From an uncultured Bacteroidales bacterium (GTDB lineage: Bacteria > Bacteroidota > Bacteroidia > Bacteroidales > Bacteroidaceae): DNA of 63,978 bases. Positions within the stretch are counted from its first letter, which is position 1. The number at the start of each line of letters is the position of its first letter. A model generated the notes under the pieces. The model had not been told where the DNA came from, searched no databases, and worked only from the letters and a program-made list of their open reading frames with translations. The stretch lies in NCBI GenBank assembly GCA_902801425.1, contig CADCIQ010000001.1, positions 1 through 63,978 of the forward strand. The letters run 5' to 3'. A program made the position numbers and the translations under genes. Below, one piece after another: positions 43,731-53,693 of the stretch.

Positions 43731-44794
43731 TCAAACCCTCGCTTGAGTTTCCAGAACTTATAGTAGATTCTCCACAACGGACCGCAAATCCAATCCCACT
43801 TGTCAAAACGCCAGTATCGCAGGTTTCTTATGAAGAAAAGCCAGAAATGTCCATAGGATGTGGATTTCTTTTCTGATAATTCCTTACTTGATTTTCCGAA
43901 GTTTCCACTTCTTAAGATCTCATCAAACAAGAAACTACCATCCTTCTCATTAGGCAAACAAAGAAGCTTTTCATCGTCCAAACGGAAAATATGGCTCATT
44001 ATCCACATCAGGGCAGCAGTAAAACGCTCCATACCGAGGTTTCTGACAATTTCCATCATCTCTCCCCTATCCTCTTTGCTTCTGAGAAGCACGAAGTAAT
44101 AGTCCATCAGCTGTCTGATGCCTATACCCTCGGTGAATAGATGCAGACGGATATGAGCCAACTGATGAATGATATTGAAACGCATCGTCACCCAGTTTAC
44201 AGGCTCTTTCTGCCCGAAACAAGCCTCAGCCTCTTCGGCAAAGAACTTCTGTAATCGAGCATTATAGATGAAATTACGTATGATGAAAGGACGATAATGA
44301 ACTTCTACAATAACACCAGGGAAGGCACCATATTGAATCTCAAGTTCGTTGACCTCCTTTGTAGGACACGTTTTCTGAACAAAGTCGTTTACCTTCTCAA
44401 AGCCACCTTCAACCCAGACGTCAATATCTCCACTACATCTTGCATCAGAAAGTTCTCCGTAAAGTCGAGCATTACCTTGTCCCTTCATAATGGCTGTACG
44501 GAATCCTGCTTTACGGAAGTATTCAGTCACCATTTCACAATGCTCGTTCACTTTCTCATTTCGCAATCTGATAGCCTCAGACTGCCCATGAAACAGCATC
44601 TTCAGCCTCAAAGGTGGCAACTGATCCTGAGGCAAGCGTTGAATACCAACAAAGATGACGCCTTGCATAGAGTGGTCAATGGACACCTGCAACAATCCAT
44701 ACCACTGCTTCTCGGTTGGCATTCCGCTCAGACGCTCAGTTCTTCCGAGCGCCACCTGCATCAGTTCTATGAAATATTGTACGACCTTAGCCAT
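43727..44794 (-). CDS. NTP_transf_5-type nucleotidyltransferase-like protein
   Basis: A 355-residue protein of the uncharacterised nucleotidyltransferase family (Pfam NTP_transf_5). Key signature: FRTAIMKGQGNARLYGELSDARCSGDIDVWVEG, with the G-x-x-x...DxD nucleotidyltransferase core near residues 95-130. Such proteins often sit beside PqqD and HprK-like genes in peptide loci and in exopolysaccharide loci; here the PqqD/HprK trio is 25 kb away. Substrate unknown. Overlaps the downstream glycosyltransferase by four bases. Confidence 0.75.
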   Translation of the reverse strand: MAKVVQYFIELMQVALGRTERLSGMPTEKQWYGLLQVSIDHSMQGVIFVGIQRLPQDQLPPLRLKMLFHGQSEAIRLRNEKVNEHCEMVTEYFRKAGFRTAIMKGQGNARLYGELSDARCSGDIDVWVEGGFEKVNDFVQKTCPTKEVNELEIQYGAFPGVIVEVHYRPFIIRNFIYNARLQKFFAEEAEACFGQKEPVNWVTMRFNIIHQLAHIRLHLFTEGIGIRQLMDYYFVLLRSKEDRGEMMEIVRNLGMERFTAALMWIMSHIFRLDDEKLLCLPNEKDGSFLFDEILRSGNFGKSSKELSEKKSTSYGHFWLFFIRNLRYWRFDKWDWICGPLWRIYYKFWKLKRGFE

Positions 44795-44876
44795 TCTTTT
44801 TGCTATGTCCTTTTACCACCAATCAACCGTCAGTTTATCCCTAATAGAAAATGGGGGCTACATAGGAGTTGCTTCT

Positions 44877-45818
44877 TTACAAAGTAATCCCCCAATTATT
44901 CTTGATATACTCCTTCAATGCTTGTTTTCCCTCTGGAGCATCAGCGTTCAGATTATTAGCCCAAAGCCACTTTCTAACCTCAAGTATCTTTGCATCAACA
45001 AGTGTGCGATACCACCAACCTTGAATGAAAGCAAAGATAAACCCTTCCTTTCCGTCTATGAACCCACCTCGTAGGAAATAGCGGTAAATGAAGTATGCAA
45101 ACGAACGCCAGAAGAGTGGAAGTCTGTTATATTTGCTCTTTGTCCTATGCTTTTCCTCTGCCTGTTTTCCAAGATGCATGACATTTTGAGACTCACATCC
45201 CATAAGATTATGCATCTCATTCAGAATCTCGGTAGCCTCACGATGAGCATAATCAATGTGCTTCTTGCAATATTCGGAGATATTTATCAATGAATGATCA
45301 CAGAAATCATTATCCAGAACAATAGAACGTCCTTCCTTCAGAGTAATGTGTTCATCCATCAATCGGGCATCATAACGTCCATAACCAGTACGGAACATAC
45401 GCATCATAAAGACGGGATATATGCCATGCTTCACCCATTTACCCATAAATATATGTCTGCGTTTGAACTCAATACCAGTCACATCTTTAGATATTCGAGG
45501 CAATTTTTGTTTCAATTCCTCCACCAATTCAGGCAAAAGATACTCGTCGGCATCAATTCTAAGCACCCATTCCGTATCAATTTTGAGGTTATCAATAGCC
45601 CAGTTGAACTGTTCCGCCTGATTACCAGGATATTTATGTTCAACAATCTCTACAACATGATCCTGCTGATTGAAACTCTCGGCAATTTCTCGTGTACGGT
45701 CGGTTGAAGGACTATCAACAATAATCACCTTTTTGGAGAACTGACATACATTCTCCAGACATCGGGCTATATGTATCTCCTCATTATAAGTAAGGATAAT
45801 GGTCGTAATATCAAGCAT
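44877..45818 (-). CDS. Family 2 glycosyltransferase, WaaE/KdtX-like
   Basis: A 313-residue enzyme with TTIILTYNEEIHIARCLENV, IIVDSPSTDRTREIAESF and LRIDADEYLLPELVEEL, the pattern of WaaE/KdtX-like lipopolysaccharide glucosyltransferases; C-terminal amphipathic helices (YFLRGGFIDGKEGFIFAFIQGWW) suggest membrane association. Start overlaps the stop of the acetyltransferase gene upstream by eight bases. Confidence 0.87.
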   Translation of the reverse strand: MLDITTIILTYNEEIHIARCLENVCQFSKKVIIVDSPSTDRTREIAESFNQQDHVVEIVEHKYPGNQAEQFNWAIDNLKIDTEWVLRIDADEYLLPELVEELKQKLPRISKDVTGIEFKRRHIFMGKWVKHGIYPVFMMRMFRTGYGRYDARLMDEHITLKEGRSIVLDNDFCDHSLINISEYCKKHIDYAHREATEILNEMHNLMGCESQNVMHLGKQAEEKHRTKSKYNRLPLFWRSFAYFIYRYFLRGGFIDGKEGFIFAFIQGWWYRTLVDAKILEVRKWLWANNLNADAPEGKQALKEYIKNNWGITL

Positions 45819-46374
45819 TTTCCTTTATCTCCCTCTTCTTAATGAACTTCGCAGGATTACCGCCTACTATAGTCCATGGCTCCACATCCTTATACACGCT
45901 TGCAGTAGCCCCAACAACAGCTCCTTGACCAATTGTAACGCCCATTCCGATATATGCCTTAGCACCTATCCAAGCCTGATCCTCGATAACGATAGGAGCG
46001 GTTATTAACGGATTTAGAGGACTTGTAACATCATGGCTGGCAGTACAGAGGTACGCCCCCTGAGAAACCGTTGTATTAGCTCCGATTATGATAGGAGCGA
46101 CATTATAGCAATCCACATCACTCGCAAGACAAGAATACTCGCCCATCGTAAGGAAAGGAGGATAATAAACCTTTGCCGAGCTATACACATGAGCCGTTTT
46201 TGCTATCTTTGCCCCAAAAACGCGAAGAAGAAAATTCTTCCATCCTCTGCCAACACTCCTTGGCAACCAACTTGCAAGCAAAGTCCAGGTGATACTCCAC
46301 AAAAGACGAATCATCTGATGCTTACGTCCCAAGCGGTTCTCGTATTTTGATAAATCAACCTTTGTTTCTGTCAT
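45811..46374 (-). CDS. WcaF-like O-acetyltransferase
   Basis: A 187-residue left-handed beta-helix acetyltransferase with hexapeptide turns (IIIGANTTVSQGAYLCTASHDV, PIVIEDQAWIGAKAYIGMGVTIGQGAVVGATA) and the end GNPAKFIKKRE. The catalytic histidine lies in CTASHDV. Resembles colanic-acid WcaF. Acetylates a sugar of the repeat unit by inference. Confidence 0.87.
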   Translation of the reverse strand: MTETKVDLSKYENRLGRKHQMIRLLWSITWTLLASWLPRSVGRGWKNFLLRVFGAKIAKTAHVYSSAKVYYPPFLTMGEYSCLASDVDCYNVAPIIIGANTTVSQGAYLCTASHDVTSPLNPLITAPIVIEDQAWIGAKAYIGMGVTIGQGAVVGATASVYKDVEPWTIVGGNPAKFIKKREIKENA

Positions 46375-46410
46375 ATATCAATTTGAAGTCTCGCAAGTTC
46401 AACTTCACAA

Positions 46411-46442
46411 GTTAGAAGGTTTCGAGGTTATAAGGTTTACAG
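46411..46442. repeat. 8-bp phase-locked array
   Basis: Units GTTAGAAG, GTTTCGAG, GTTATAAG, GTTTACAG. The stop of the acyltransferase-3 gene (46437) lies inside. Confidence 0.65.
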
Positions 46443-47408
46443 TTTGGAGTATATATTCTTACCTACAATAACGCGAGATAACGGCAATCTGTCAAACAAT
46501 ATTGCGCAAAGCAGACATAAAGAAACTATCAATAACAAACTGAATAGTGTCCAAAGAATAGTAGAGTTATCAAAGGCAAAGAAGGGAGCATAAAACTTTG
46601 TAACAACTGTAAACAACGGAGAGAAAAGTACAATAGCAAGAGAATTCCTTCCAATATATGAAATAAAATTGGATATTTGCTTCGGTATTCTGTCTTTCAA
46701 GTCAAAAATAAAGCCTATAAATGTAAGAGTAAGTCCAATACCTGTAATGGAATCTCTTGAAAATTCATTGGAAAATACAATTATCAAGACAAAACACAAT
46801 ATTGATATTGGCGACTTTAATCTCTCATTAATTACAAAATTGGCGTTTCTAAATAAAGCACCTATTATAAAATAAATAATGTTTTCCCATTTAAGGCCTT
46901 CAATTCCAATAGACAAAGCAAAAAGAATGACAGATGAAATCAGAATGCCCGACAGTCCTTTCATTACATAACGATTTACTATATAATAGACCGTCAAACA
47001 GATTGCCATTGTATGCAAATACCAGTAAGTTCCAGTAGGCGAAAATGCGATATTACTCAACAAAGTAAGCGCCCCACCATCAAAGGTGTTGGAGGCTCCT
47101 ATGAATTTTCCAAGCATACCAACTCCTAATAGATATACGATTTCAAAGACAATATATGGCACCACAATACCATATATACTCTTTAAGAATTTTTTAGGCT
47201 CTTTATTAGCAGAAAACAAATAACCACTAATCAATAAAAAGCCAGACATGTGAAATGTATATACAATTTGACACGCATGAGGATATTTTGTATTAAACAA
47301 TCCAAGATGAAAAGCCACCATAAGAAGGATTAATAATCCTTTAGCCATGTCAATCTCTTGGATTCTTTTCGTATTGTCCTTCAATACATCAACTATTTCT
47401 TCACTCAT
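46437..47408 (-). CDS. Acyltransferase family 3 membrane protein
   Basis: About 323 residues from the methionine at 47408 (MSEEIVDVLKDNTKRIQEIDMAKGLL), with roughly ten transmembrane helices. The N-terminal IDMAKGLLILLMVAFHLG holds the conserved R/K-catalytic-His pattern, with TFHMSGFLLISGYLF following. It would O-acetylate or O-succinylate the polysaccharide at the inner membrane. Start overlaps the glycosyltransferase stop by eight bases. Confidence 0.83.
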   Translation of the reverse strand: MSEEIVDVLKDNTKRIQEIDMAKGLLILLMVAFHLGLFNTKYPHACQIVYTFHMSGFLLISGYLFSANKEPKKFLKSIYGIVVPYIVFEIVYLLGVGMLGKFIGASNTFDGGALTLLSNIAFSPTGTYWYLHTMAICLTVYYIVNRYVMKGLSGILISSVILFALSIGIEGLKWENIIYFIIGALFRNANFVINERLKSPISILCFVLIIVFSNEFSRDSITGIGLTLTFIGFIFDLKDRIPKQISNFISYIGRNSLAIVLFSPLFTVVTKFYAPFFAFDNSTILWTLFSLLLIVSLCLLCAILFDRLPLSRVIVGKNIYSKL

Positions 47409-48528
47409 ATACAAATTCTGGTTTTTCTCCACCACCCAGCAGCCACTCATAAAGTTGTAGAGTCCTACGAGTCACACTTCGATAGCCGAAGTTATCATAA
47501 ATGAGCTTGCTTGCTCTTTGTCCCATATCATATAGTGTATTAGCATCCATCCCCATGGCCTCACGAAGCACATGTTCAAGATTATCCACACCAAGATCAA
47601 TACACCAACCTGTGTTAGTCTCATTCAGGATAGTCCAAGGGCAGTTAGTCGTGGTTATAACAGGCGTTCCACACGACATAGCCTCAGCAATAACCATTCC
47701 GAAATTCTCGCTAAATGAAGGCAGACAGAAAAGAGCCGACTCCTGATATACCTTTATCTTTGCCTCCCCAAATACAGGTGGGAGAATCTTGACACTATCA
47801 TTCAGTCCTAAACTCCCTACCCTATTCTCCAAACTATGAATGTATTCTGTCTCGCCATTGCCAATAACGAGCAACTGCCAATCTGCATAATCAGAATGAA
47901 TGCGTTTCCAAGCCTCAAAAAGCAGTTCTATGCCCTTCTTAACGTGCACACGACTAAGAAACAGCACTTGCTTCTTAACGCCTTCAACAGACGATTTACA
48001 TGGATAAGCGTCCGTCTCTATGCCATTAGGAATAACCGACTTACAAGTCGTGATACCGAGTTCACTCACATGATCAGCCTCCATCTTTGCCGTTGTGAAG
48101 ACACAGGCAGACTTCTGCACATCATTACGCTGGTAAAGCCACCACGCAAGTTTCTTCTTCCATTTCTTCTGCGAAAGGCTCCAAGGCTCAAGCATACCAC
48201 GAGGAGTAACAATATACGGAATACCAAGTCTGCGAGCCTCAACCATCACTTTGTGATAAGGCAAATCCCACATACTCTGGATCTGTATAAGCTCAAACCT
48301 CTCATCTTCAAGATATTTAGCTATCTCCTTCCTTGAGAATGTAGGCTCAAGCACTTTCAGCTTTACGGTAGTCCCTTCAAGCGCGTGTGTATTCATGTTC
48401 TCAGAGCGGATTGTCATGAGAGTAATATCCACTCCAAGCTCAGCCAATCCCTTTGCAAGCATCGGCACACTTCTGGACGGACCACCAGAAGAAAGATCTA
48501 AAGAATATACAAATGAGAGAATTTTCAT
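47401..48528 (-). CDS. Family 4 glycosyltransferase
   Basis: A 375-residue GT-B retaining transferase. N-terminal KILSFVYSLDLSSGGPSRSVPML, C-terminal donor domain with VLFLSRVHVKKGIELLFEAW and the EX7E motif in PSFSENFGMVIAEAMSCGTPVI. Start chosen at 48528 because of the ATGA overlap with the upstream gene. Donor and linkage not predictable. Confidence 0.92.
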   Translation of the reverse strand: MKILSFVYSLDLSSGGPSRSVPMLAKGLAELGVDITLMTIRSENMNTHALEGTTVKLKVLEPTFSRKEIAKYLEDERFELIQIQSMWDLPYHKVMVEARRLGIPYIVTPRGMLEPWSLSQKKWKKKLAWWLYQRNDVQKSACVFTTAKMEADHVSELGITTCKSVIPNGIETDAYPCKSSVEGVKKQVLFLSRVHVKKGIELLFEAWKRIHSDYADWQLLVIGNGETEYIHSLENRVGSLGLNDSVKILPPVFGEAKIKVYQESALFCLPSFSENFGMVIAEAMSCGTPVITTTNCPWTILNETNTGWCIDLGVDNLEHVLREAMGMDANTLYDMGQRASKLIYDNFGYRSVTRRTLQLYEWLLGGGEKPEFVYE

Positions 48529-49358
48529 GATCGGGATATTCTTGACCAAATGCAATCAGGCAATAGATTTATTGCATGAACATACACAAAGAATATTATA
48601 GCCTTAATAAAGCCTTCGTACCTACTTAGGAAATGGAATGTAATAAACGGATTACTCCCTAAAGGAGAATAAAGTTTCTTGAATCTCTTTACTACCGACA
48701 CTCCATTAAGGCGTATTCTCACATTCTTACTTTGTAATGCTGCCTCCGTACATCCTATGTATTTTCTTGATGTGCATACATGAAGTCCGTTCTTGTGAGT
48801 TTCATAACCATAGGCCACATCACCCAGATCATGATGATAAACAGAATCTAAGAAACCATTCTTCTCAAATACATATTTGGGGACAAGAACGAAGTTGCCA
48901 TTCAAACGGAATACCTCATTCAACTCTCCATTGGCAGGTATAAGATGCTTGGATTTATCATAACCACCATAAATAACACTCTTGGTGGTCGTTTCCTGAA
49001 CCAAACCGGCTATTACAGCCTTATGTTCCATGACTCTACTACATTCGAGCATCTCATCGAAACAGTCATCATAGAGCATGAGGTCATCATTAAGCCAGAA
49101 ATAGAAGTCGTAATCCTTGTTCTTAGCAGCTTCCATCCATGCGGTTCTCATTCCCCTTGACCAAAAGAGATTACCATCTCCATGGATGAGATTCACCTGT
49201 GGAAATTCTTTGCGGATAGCATAAGCAGTACCATCAGTTGAATTGTCATCAACACAATAGACATCAATATCCTTCCTTATGGAGAATAATCTGCCAAGAC
49301 ACGACAAAGTAGTGTCCTTACGATTATGACAGGTTATGAGGACAGCTAATGTCACCAT
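48525..49358 (-). CDS. Family 2 glycosyltransferase, rhamnosyltransferase-like
   Basis: A 277-residue GT-A enzyme: LAVLITCHNRKDTTLSCLGRL, VYCVDDNSTDGT, NLIHGDGNLFWSRGMRTAW and FYFWLNDDLMLYDDC. The GxGNxFWxxGMR pattern is typical of this subgroup. Coupled to neighbours by overlaps at both ends (7 bases with the acetyltransferase, ATGA with the GT4). Confidence 0.87.
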   Translation of the reverse strand: MVTLAVLITCHNRKDTTLSCLGRLFSIRKDIDVYCVDDNSTDGTAYAIRKEFPQVNLIHGDGNLFWSRGMRTAWMEAAKNKDYDFYFWLNDDLMLYDDCFDEMLECSRVMEHKAVIAGLVQETTTKSVIYGGYDKSKHLIPANGELNEVFRLNGNFVLVPKYVFEKNGFLDSVYHHDLGDVAYGYETHKNGLHVCTSRKYIGCTEAALQSKNVRIRLNGVSVVKRFKKLYSPLGSNPFITFHFLSRYEGFIKAIIFFVYVHAINLLPDCIWSRISRS

Positions 49359-50023
49359 ACTCTTTGTTTGCCAGACGATACGACTTTAGCAGGAATACCT
49401 CCAAGAACAGAGAAAGGTGCCACATCTGAATAATTCTTATTACAGAAGGAATTGGAAGCTACGATTGTATTGTCTGGGATTACGGTTCCTTTGTTAATAC
49501 AAACATTATTCCCAATCCATACATTGTCACCTATCACTATTGGCTTGTGCGAAGTATAGACTGTTCCTGTATTCACGTCCCTAATATCATGTCTGTCTGT
49601 ATCCATCAACTGGCACCTCCATGAACCTTCGACTTGTGAACCGATTTTTATATTGTCCTCACAGAACAAAATTGATTGAGCGCCAAATCTCGAATTTGTA
49701 CCTATCGAAATCTTTGCTCCAGACTCAATCCTTATTGTACTTCCACAACCTATATAAAAAGAACCGTTGAAGCAAAGAGTCCCTCTGATATCAAGAATAA
49801 CAGGATCAAGAGGAAACATATCACGTCCTTGTGACCCAAGTTTTATCATTCCAGGTCTAATCGTTCCATTTATACATAGTTTGCCACTATTACCTACAAT
49901 ACGTAGTTTGCCATAAACGTCAATAGGAAACTTTATTGCTTGCTTAAATGGCAAGAAATGGAAATTAACATATATAATCTTTATAATGTTATGTATGAAT
50001 ATAGAATTGAGCATTTTCAGCAA
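49352..50023 (-). CDS. Left-handed beta-helix acyltransferase
   Basis: A 223-residue hexapeptide-repeat protein with turns IGCGSTIRIESGAKISIGTNSRFG and PIVIGDNVWIGNNVCINKGTVIPDNTIVASNS, ending LGGIPAKVV. The substrate-binding histidine appears in MDTDRHDIRD. Probably O-acetylates a repeat-unit sugar. The 25-base gap to the upstream wzy gene suggests the same transcript. Confidence 0.85.
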   Translation of the reverse strand: MLKMLNSIFIHNIIKIIYVNFHFLPFKQAIKFPIDVYGKLRIVGNSGKLCINGTIRPGMIKLGSQGRDMFPLDPVILDIRGTLCFNGSFYIGCGSTIRIESGAKISIGTNSRFGAQSILFCEDNIKIGSQVEGSWRCQLMDTDRHDIRDVNTGTVYTSHKPIVIGDNVWIGNNVCINKGTVIPDNTIVASNSFCNKNYSDVAPFSVLGGIPAKVVSSGKQRVW

Positions 50024-50048
50024 AAAATTATATTATCATCCGCAAAAA

Positions 50049-51341
50049 TCAATAACGTTCAGGATTCTTGACGATTTTCAACTGAGTCATCTGTACAAAA
50101 AGAATCAAACAGATATAACCAACAATAAATGCTCGCAAACCATCAAAAGTACTTGAACTTACCGTTTGATATGTAACCTGACAAAGCAATATAATAATAA
50201 GCATATTCTTTGTCGTAAGTTTTTTCAAGCATACAATGGCACTACTCTCCATAATATAAAAAGCGACAAAGAAAAATACAAGACTTCCAATTTTACCGAA
50301 ATCAAGGAATGCCTGTGGTATCATTGAAGGCACACATACAGATGCTGGATTATGGTCAATTTTCCACGTTTCTATAATATGATTATAAACAGACGACCCA
50401 ATACCCATACAATTTAAACCATACCCCAACGAATAATCGTATGGAAGACTATTCCATAGTTCATTCATATGTATATATATTGAAGAAGTATAGAAAATCT
50501 CAGTTGAATAAGCCTCTATCGTCTTCATATTTACAATCTCGTCCATCTTCAGAATCTGAACAACAATAAGCATTATCAATGGCGAAGCAAGTACAAATAA
50601 GAACTTCTTGTCTATCTTTTTCTCCTTATCCCTTATAACCGCTATAGAATACGTCAAAAGGTAGGAAATGATAAAAGGAGCGAAGAAAGCAAGAATGAAC
50701 AAACGTCCACCAAACGACATTTGGAATGGTATAAACAAAAGAAACTCTCTGACAAATTTTTTCAAGCGGATGCCTCGTAATGCCGTTTCCATACCCAAAA
50801 TACAAATATAGAATATGGCAAACTGGGATAGATAACTACCTACACGAATCAGATTTGAGTCAAATTCGCTAAAGTTTGAACGAGATGCGATATAATATGC
50901 TCTCATTGCAGAATAATCCCAACCTGTTACAGATACAACAGAAATTATTCGATACATTCCTATGGCAAAAAACAGATATAGAATCCATCGCATCTTACGT
51001 CTAATTATAACAATATCTGCACTACCAAATTCCGCAGTTAACTCAACCGTGACTTTTCTCCGCCTTAATCGGGCTAATAGGAATGCAGAAAAGACAACTA
51101 TTAACATAGTTAATTGGTAAGAACTTACTTCCTGAAGATAACCAGCTCTTGCATAATATTCGGTATCACCAATCAAGAGATTAGAATATAGGAATCCTCC
51201 CAAGGAAGTCAATCCCCACATCAAAGCAAAGAATGTTGACGGAAGAACGTATGTTTTGTTTCGCATACCCAACTTGAAAAAATTGGCTATTGCAAAAACA
51301 AGACACAAAATAAAACAATATAGAAAATCAATATTTATCAT
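50049..51341 (-). CDS. Wzy-type repeat-unit polymerase
   Basis: A 430-residue integral membrane protein with about eleven hydrophobic segments and a long loop in the C-terminal half (TSSIYIHMNELWNSLPYDYSLGYGLNCMGIGSSVYNH). O-antigen/oligosaccharide polymerases are too diverged for motifs; the call rests on topology and on its place beside wzx and the transferases. AT-rich codon use as in the flanking genes. Confidence 0.75.
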   Translation of the reverse strand: MINIDFLYCFILCLVFAIANFFKLGMRNKTYVLPSTFFALMWGLTSLGGFLYSNLLIGDTEYYARAGYLQEVSSYQLTMLIVVFSAFLLARLRRRKVTVELTAEFGSADIVIIRRKMRWILYLFFAIGMYRIISVVSVTGWDYSAMRAYYIASRSNFSEFDSNLIRVGSYLSQFAIFYICILGMETALRGIRLKKFVREFLLFIPFQMSFGGRLFILAFFAPFIISYLLTYSIAVIRDKEKKIDKKFLFVLASPLIMLIVVQILKMDEIVNMKTIEAYSTEIFYTSSIYIHMNELWNSLPYDYSLGYGLNCMGIGSSVYNHIIETWKIDHNPASVCVPSMIPQAFLDFGKIGSLVFFFVAFYIMESSAIVCLKKLTTKNMLIIILLCQVTYQTVSSSTFDGLRAFIVGYICLILFVQMTQLKIVKNPERY

Positions 51342-51349
51342 TTACAAAA

Positions 51350-52345
51350 CTACCAATAGCAACTACCTTCGACTTTTTCAGAATCCTTTGGTTTCTCATT
51401 TTGACTTGGATAAACCCAATATTTATTAAACAATGGATGATAGTCCAAACTGATATCAATACCAGGACGATAATGCCAGGATCCTTGATACTGTTCAGTC
51501 CAACGCTTACCTAATATACCAAATAACAATTGTGTGCCACCAGCTATATGAACAGCCTGTTTGCCAATTCTCTTCACATGAGCAGCAAGTGGCAAGCCAT
51601 AAGCTCCACATCCTACAATCGCAATATCAAAATCAATCTTGTCTATCTCATCTTCCATATACTTCAAGGCTTCAAACCAACTTGCAAACTCAGACTTGGT
51701 TCCAGCAATAGTCTGAACAGCCTTAAGTGTCTTTAGTTCAAATTCAGGAAGGATATCAGGATTGGAAAACAACAGTTCACGTTTCTGATATTGTGATTTC
51801 ATCGTATCTACAAAAGGATGAACAACAAGTACCTTCTTTCCCTTGAGAATGCGAGTCCAAGGCCTTTCAACAAAGAAAGGATACAACATCTCCAACTGTA
51901 CTCTCTGAATATCATCACGCAAAGGCATGAATTTCTCGTAGTACTGATGGCAAGCGAGCAAATCTATTTCTGGAGTATCTAGAAGATAACGTTCTGAGAA
52001 TTTTTCTGCTGTATTTTGGCAGACAGGAAAGATGCCAGAGTAAATGCTCATAGTCTTAAAATGATCCTCATACCACCAAGGAGTATGTGTGTTATCTGTA
52101 ATATATTCCCATATACGACGAAAAAATGATTTTCGACTATGAACACAGAGATAATTATTTATACAGTTTATCTCTGTCGTACCAAACCTCGCTATCATAC
52201 AAGGCTTACCAGAAGCAAGCAATTCATAAACCTTATCATTAGACGATTGCCTATCACAATCACATTCTGGAGCATAGAATTTCCGCCTCGTGATTATTCG
52301 ATAAGCCTTTCGTACAACACGTATTATGATATCTTTTACCTTCAT
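51350..52345 (-). CDS. GT-D fold glycosyltransferase-like protein
   Basis: A 331-residue protein of the DUF1792/GT-D type. The hallmark C-terminal part reads VGCGAYGLPLAAHVKRIGKQAVHIAGGTQLLFGILGKRW, preceded by PCMIARFGTTE near residue 48 and KGKKVLVVHPFVDTM. GT-D enzymes transfer glucose in some serine-rich protein glycosylation pathways; in capsule loci the substrate is not known. It shares one base with the upstream gene's stop (TAATG). Confidence 0.78.
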   Translation of the reverse strand: MKVKDIIIRVVRKAYRIITRRKFYAPECDCDRQSSNDKVYELLASGKPCMIARFGTTEINCINNYLCVHSRKSFFRRIWEYITDNTHTPWWYEDHFKTMSIYSGIFPVCQNTAEKFSERYLLDTPEIDLLACHQYYEKFMPLRDDIQRVQLEMLYPFFVERPWTRILKGKKVLVVHPFVDTMKSQYQKRELLFSNPDILPEFELKTLKAVQTIAGTKSEFASWFEALKYMEDEIDKIDFDIAIVGCGAYGLPLAAHVKRIGKQAVHIAGGTQLLFGILGKRWTEQYQGSWHYRPGIDISLDYHPLFNKYWVYPSQNEKPKDSEKVEGSCYW

Positions 52346-53178
52346 TAGATATATTTAGCAACAGAAAGCTTAAACAAATCCAGATACGCTATGAAATATC
52401 GTGGAATTCTTCCCATACGCCTTTTCGTCTTTTGATAAAAAGTTTCGGGCTTGGCTTCTGATAAAAGACCACGTATTGACCAATTCATAAATATATTATG
52501 CTTGGCAAACAGAGGTATTGTTTCCTCATACCATCGACCTTTTATAATCCCTGTAAAAACATATGGCAATATTTCAAAACAATCTTTCTTTACAATTTTT
52601 GATGATACTGCAATATATGTATGATTAAGTACAGCCGAACGTTTTGATCCAAACTGTTCAAATTCCCATGCACTTTCCCTTTCTCGAAGCAATGCATATA
52701 GTTCATCCTTATACCACAATGCAGCCTGACAACTTACCCTATATTTATAATGCAATTCACATTGGTCATATCCTTCATATACCGAGGTACCAGAAGTTGA
52801 ACATCCCTGATCCGTCAGATGTATGCATTTAATATCTTTATTCTCAAGCATTAACCTTACGGCATCATCAATCATGGATGTTTGTACTTGGGACTTCAAG
52901 AAATAATCTTCTTGCAAATACAATATAATATCTTCAGGAATTGAGTCCAAAGCCCATTTTAGGCATTGGCTCCAAGTGGCGTATCGACCATTTATTTTTT
53001 TTCCTACACATCCCTTTACTGGTATGATGTCGAGATTAGGAAATGAGTAATCTTTATATTCAGTATTTAAATATATCTTACCCTTATAATCTTGCCAATA
53101 TAAGCTGAATAACTTAAAGAAAGGACTCCAGCAATCTTCAAATTTATCACATGTATTTACTAATACCGAATATTTCAT
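52345..53178 (-). CDS. Putative glycosyltransferase
   Basis: A 277-residue protein of capsule-locus type. KYSVLVNTCDKFEDCW at the N-terminus and ILYLQEDYFLKSQ (a D/E-rich, GT-A-like metal site near residue 90) with ATWSQCLKWALDSI before it suggest a glycosyltransferase, but no named family motif is clear. Overlaps its upstream neighbour by ATGA and the downstream one by one base. Confidence in the exact function is low. Confidence 0.6.
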   Translation of the reverse strand: MKYSVLVNTCDKFEDCWSPFFKLFSLYWQDYKGKIYLNTEYKDYSFPNLDIIPVKGCVGKKINGRYATWSQCLKWALDSIPEDIILYLQEDYFLKSQVQTSMIDDAVRLMLENKDIKCIHLTDQGCSTSGTSVYEGYDQCELHYKYRVSCQAALWYKDELYALLRERESAWEFEQFGSKRSAVLNHTYIAVSSKIVKKDCFEILPYVFTGIIKGRWYEETIPLFAKHNIFMNWSIRGLLSEAKPETFYQKTKRRMGRIPRYFIAYLDLFKLSVAKYI

Positions 53179-53687
53179 CTAAAGTCGATTTTCTTTATTA
53201 CTTTACAAGGATTACCAGCAGCCAAAACCCCAGAAGGTATATCATGCGTTACCACTGATCCTGCCCCTATAATAGTATTATCACCAATTGTTACACCAGG
53301 CAAGATTGTAACATTACTCGTTATCCATACGTGATTACCAATAGTAACAGGACGCCCAATAGCCGTACTAAAGTCTTTCAAATCATGAGTTGAGGTAATA
53401 ATAATATTATCAAATGAAAAAGAACATCTTTCTCCAATTGAAACGGGAGCCCATGCTATTATTTTCAAGTTTCCCAAACCTGTATTTTCCCCCACCTGAA
53501 TCATGGAAGAAGAACAATTAAACCCTGGATAAATAGTAACAGAGGATGGCATTTTATAATGGCGTTTTATCAATGCACATACATATTTTCTAATAAATGG
53601 AATATACATCAACAAATACAAAATGCGAACATATCTGCTGTTTACTGGTCTTTTCCTTTCCCCAATTCTGTATATTATTTCTTCCAT
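53175..53687 (-). CDS. Serine O-acetyltransferase-like hexapeptide transferase
   Basis: A 170-residue left-handed beta-helix protein: TSTHDLKDFSTAIGRPVTIGNHVWITSNVTILPGVTIGDNTIIGAGSVVTHDIPSG and the end GNPCKVIKKI. The catalytic-type histidine is in TSTHD. Likely modifies a sugar in the repeat unit. Overlaps the next gene by four bases. Confidence 0.84.
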   Translation of the reverse strand: MEEIIYRIGERKRPVNSRYVRILYLLMYIPFIRKYVCALIKRHYKMPSSVTIYPGFNCSSSMIQVGENTGLGNLKIIAWAPVSIGERCSFSFDNIIITSTHDLKDFSTAIGRPVTIGNHVWITSNVTILPGVTIGDNTIIGAGSVVTHDIPSGVLAAGNPCKVIKKIDFR

Positions 53688-53693
53688 ATAATA

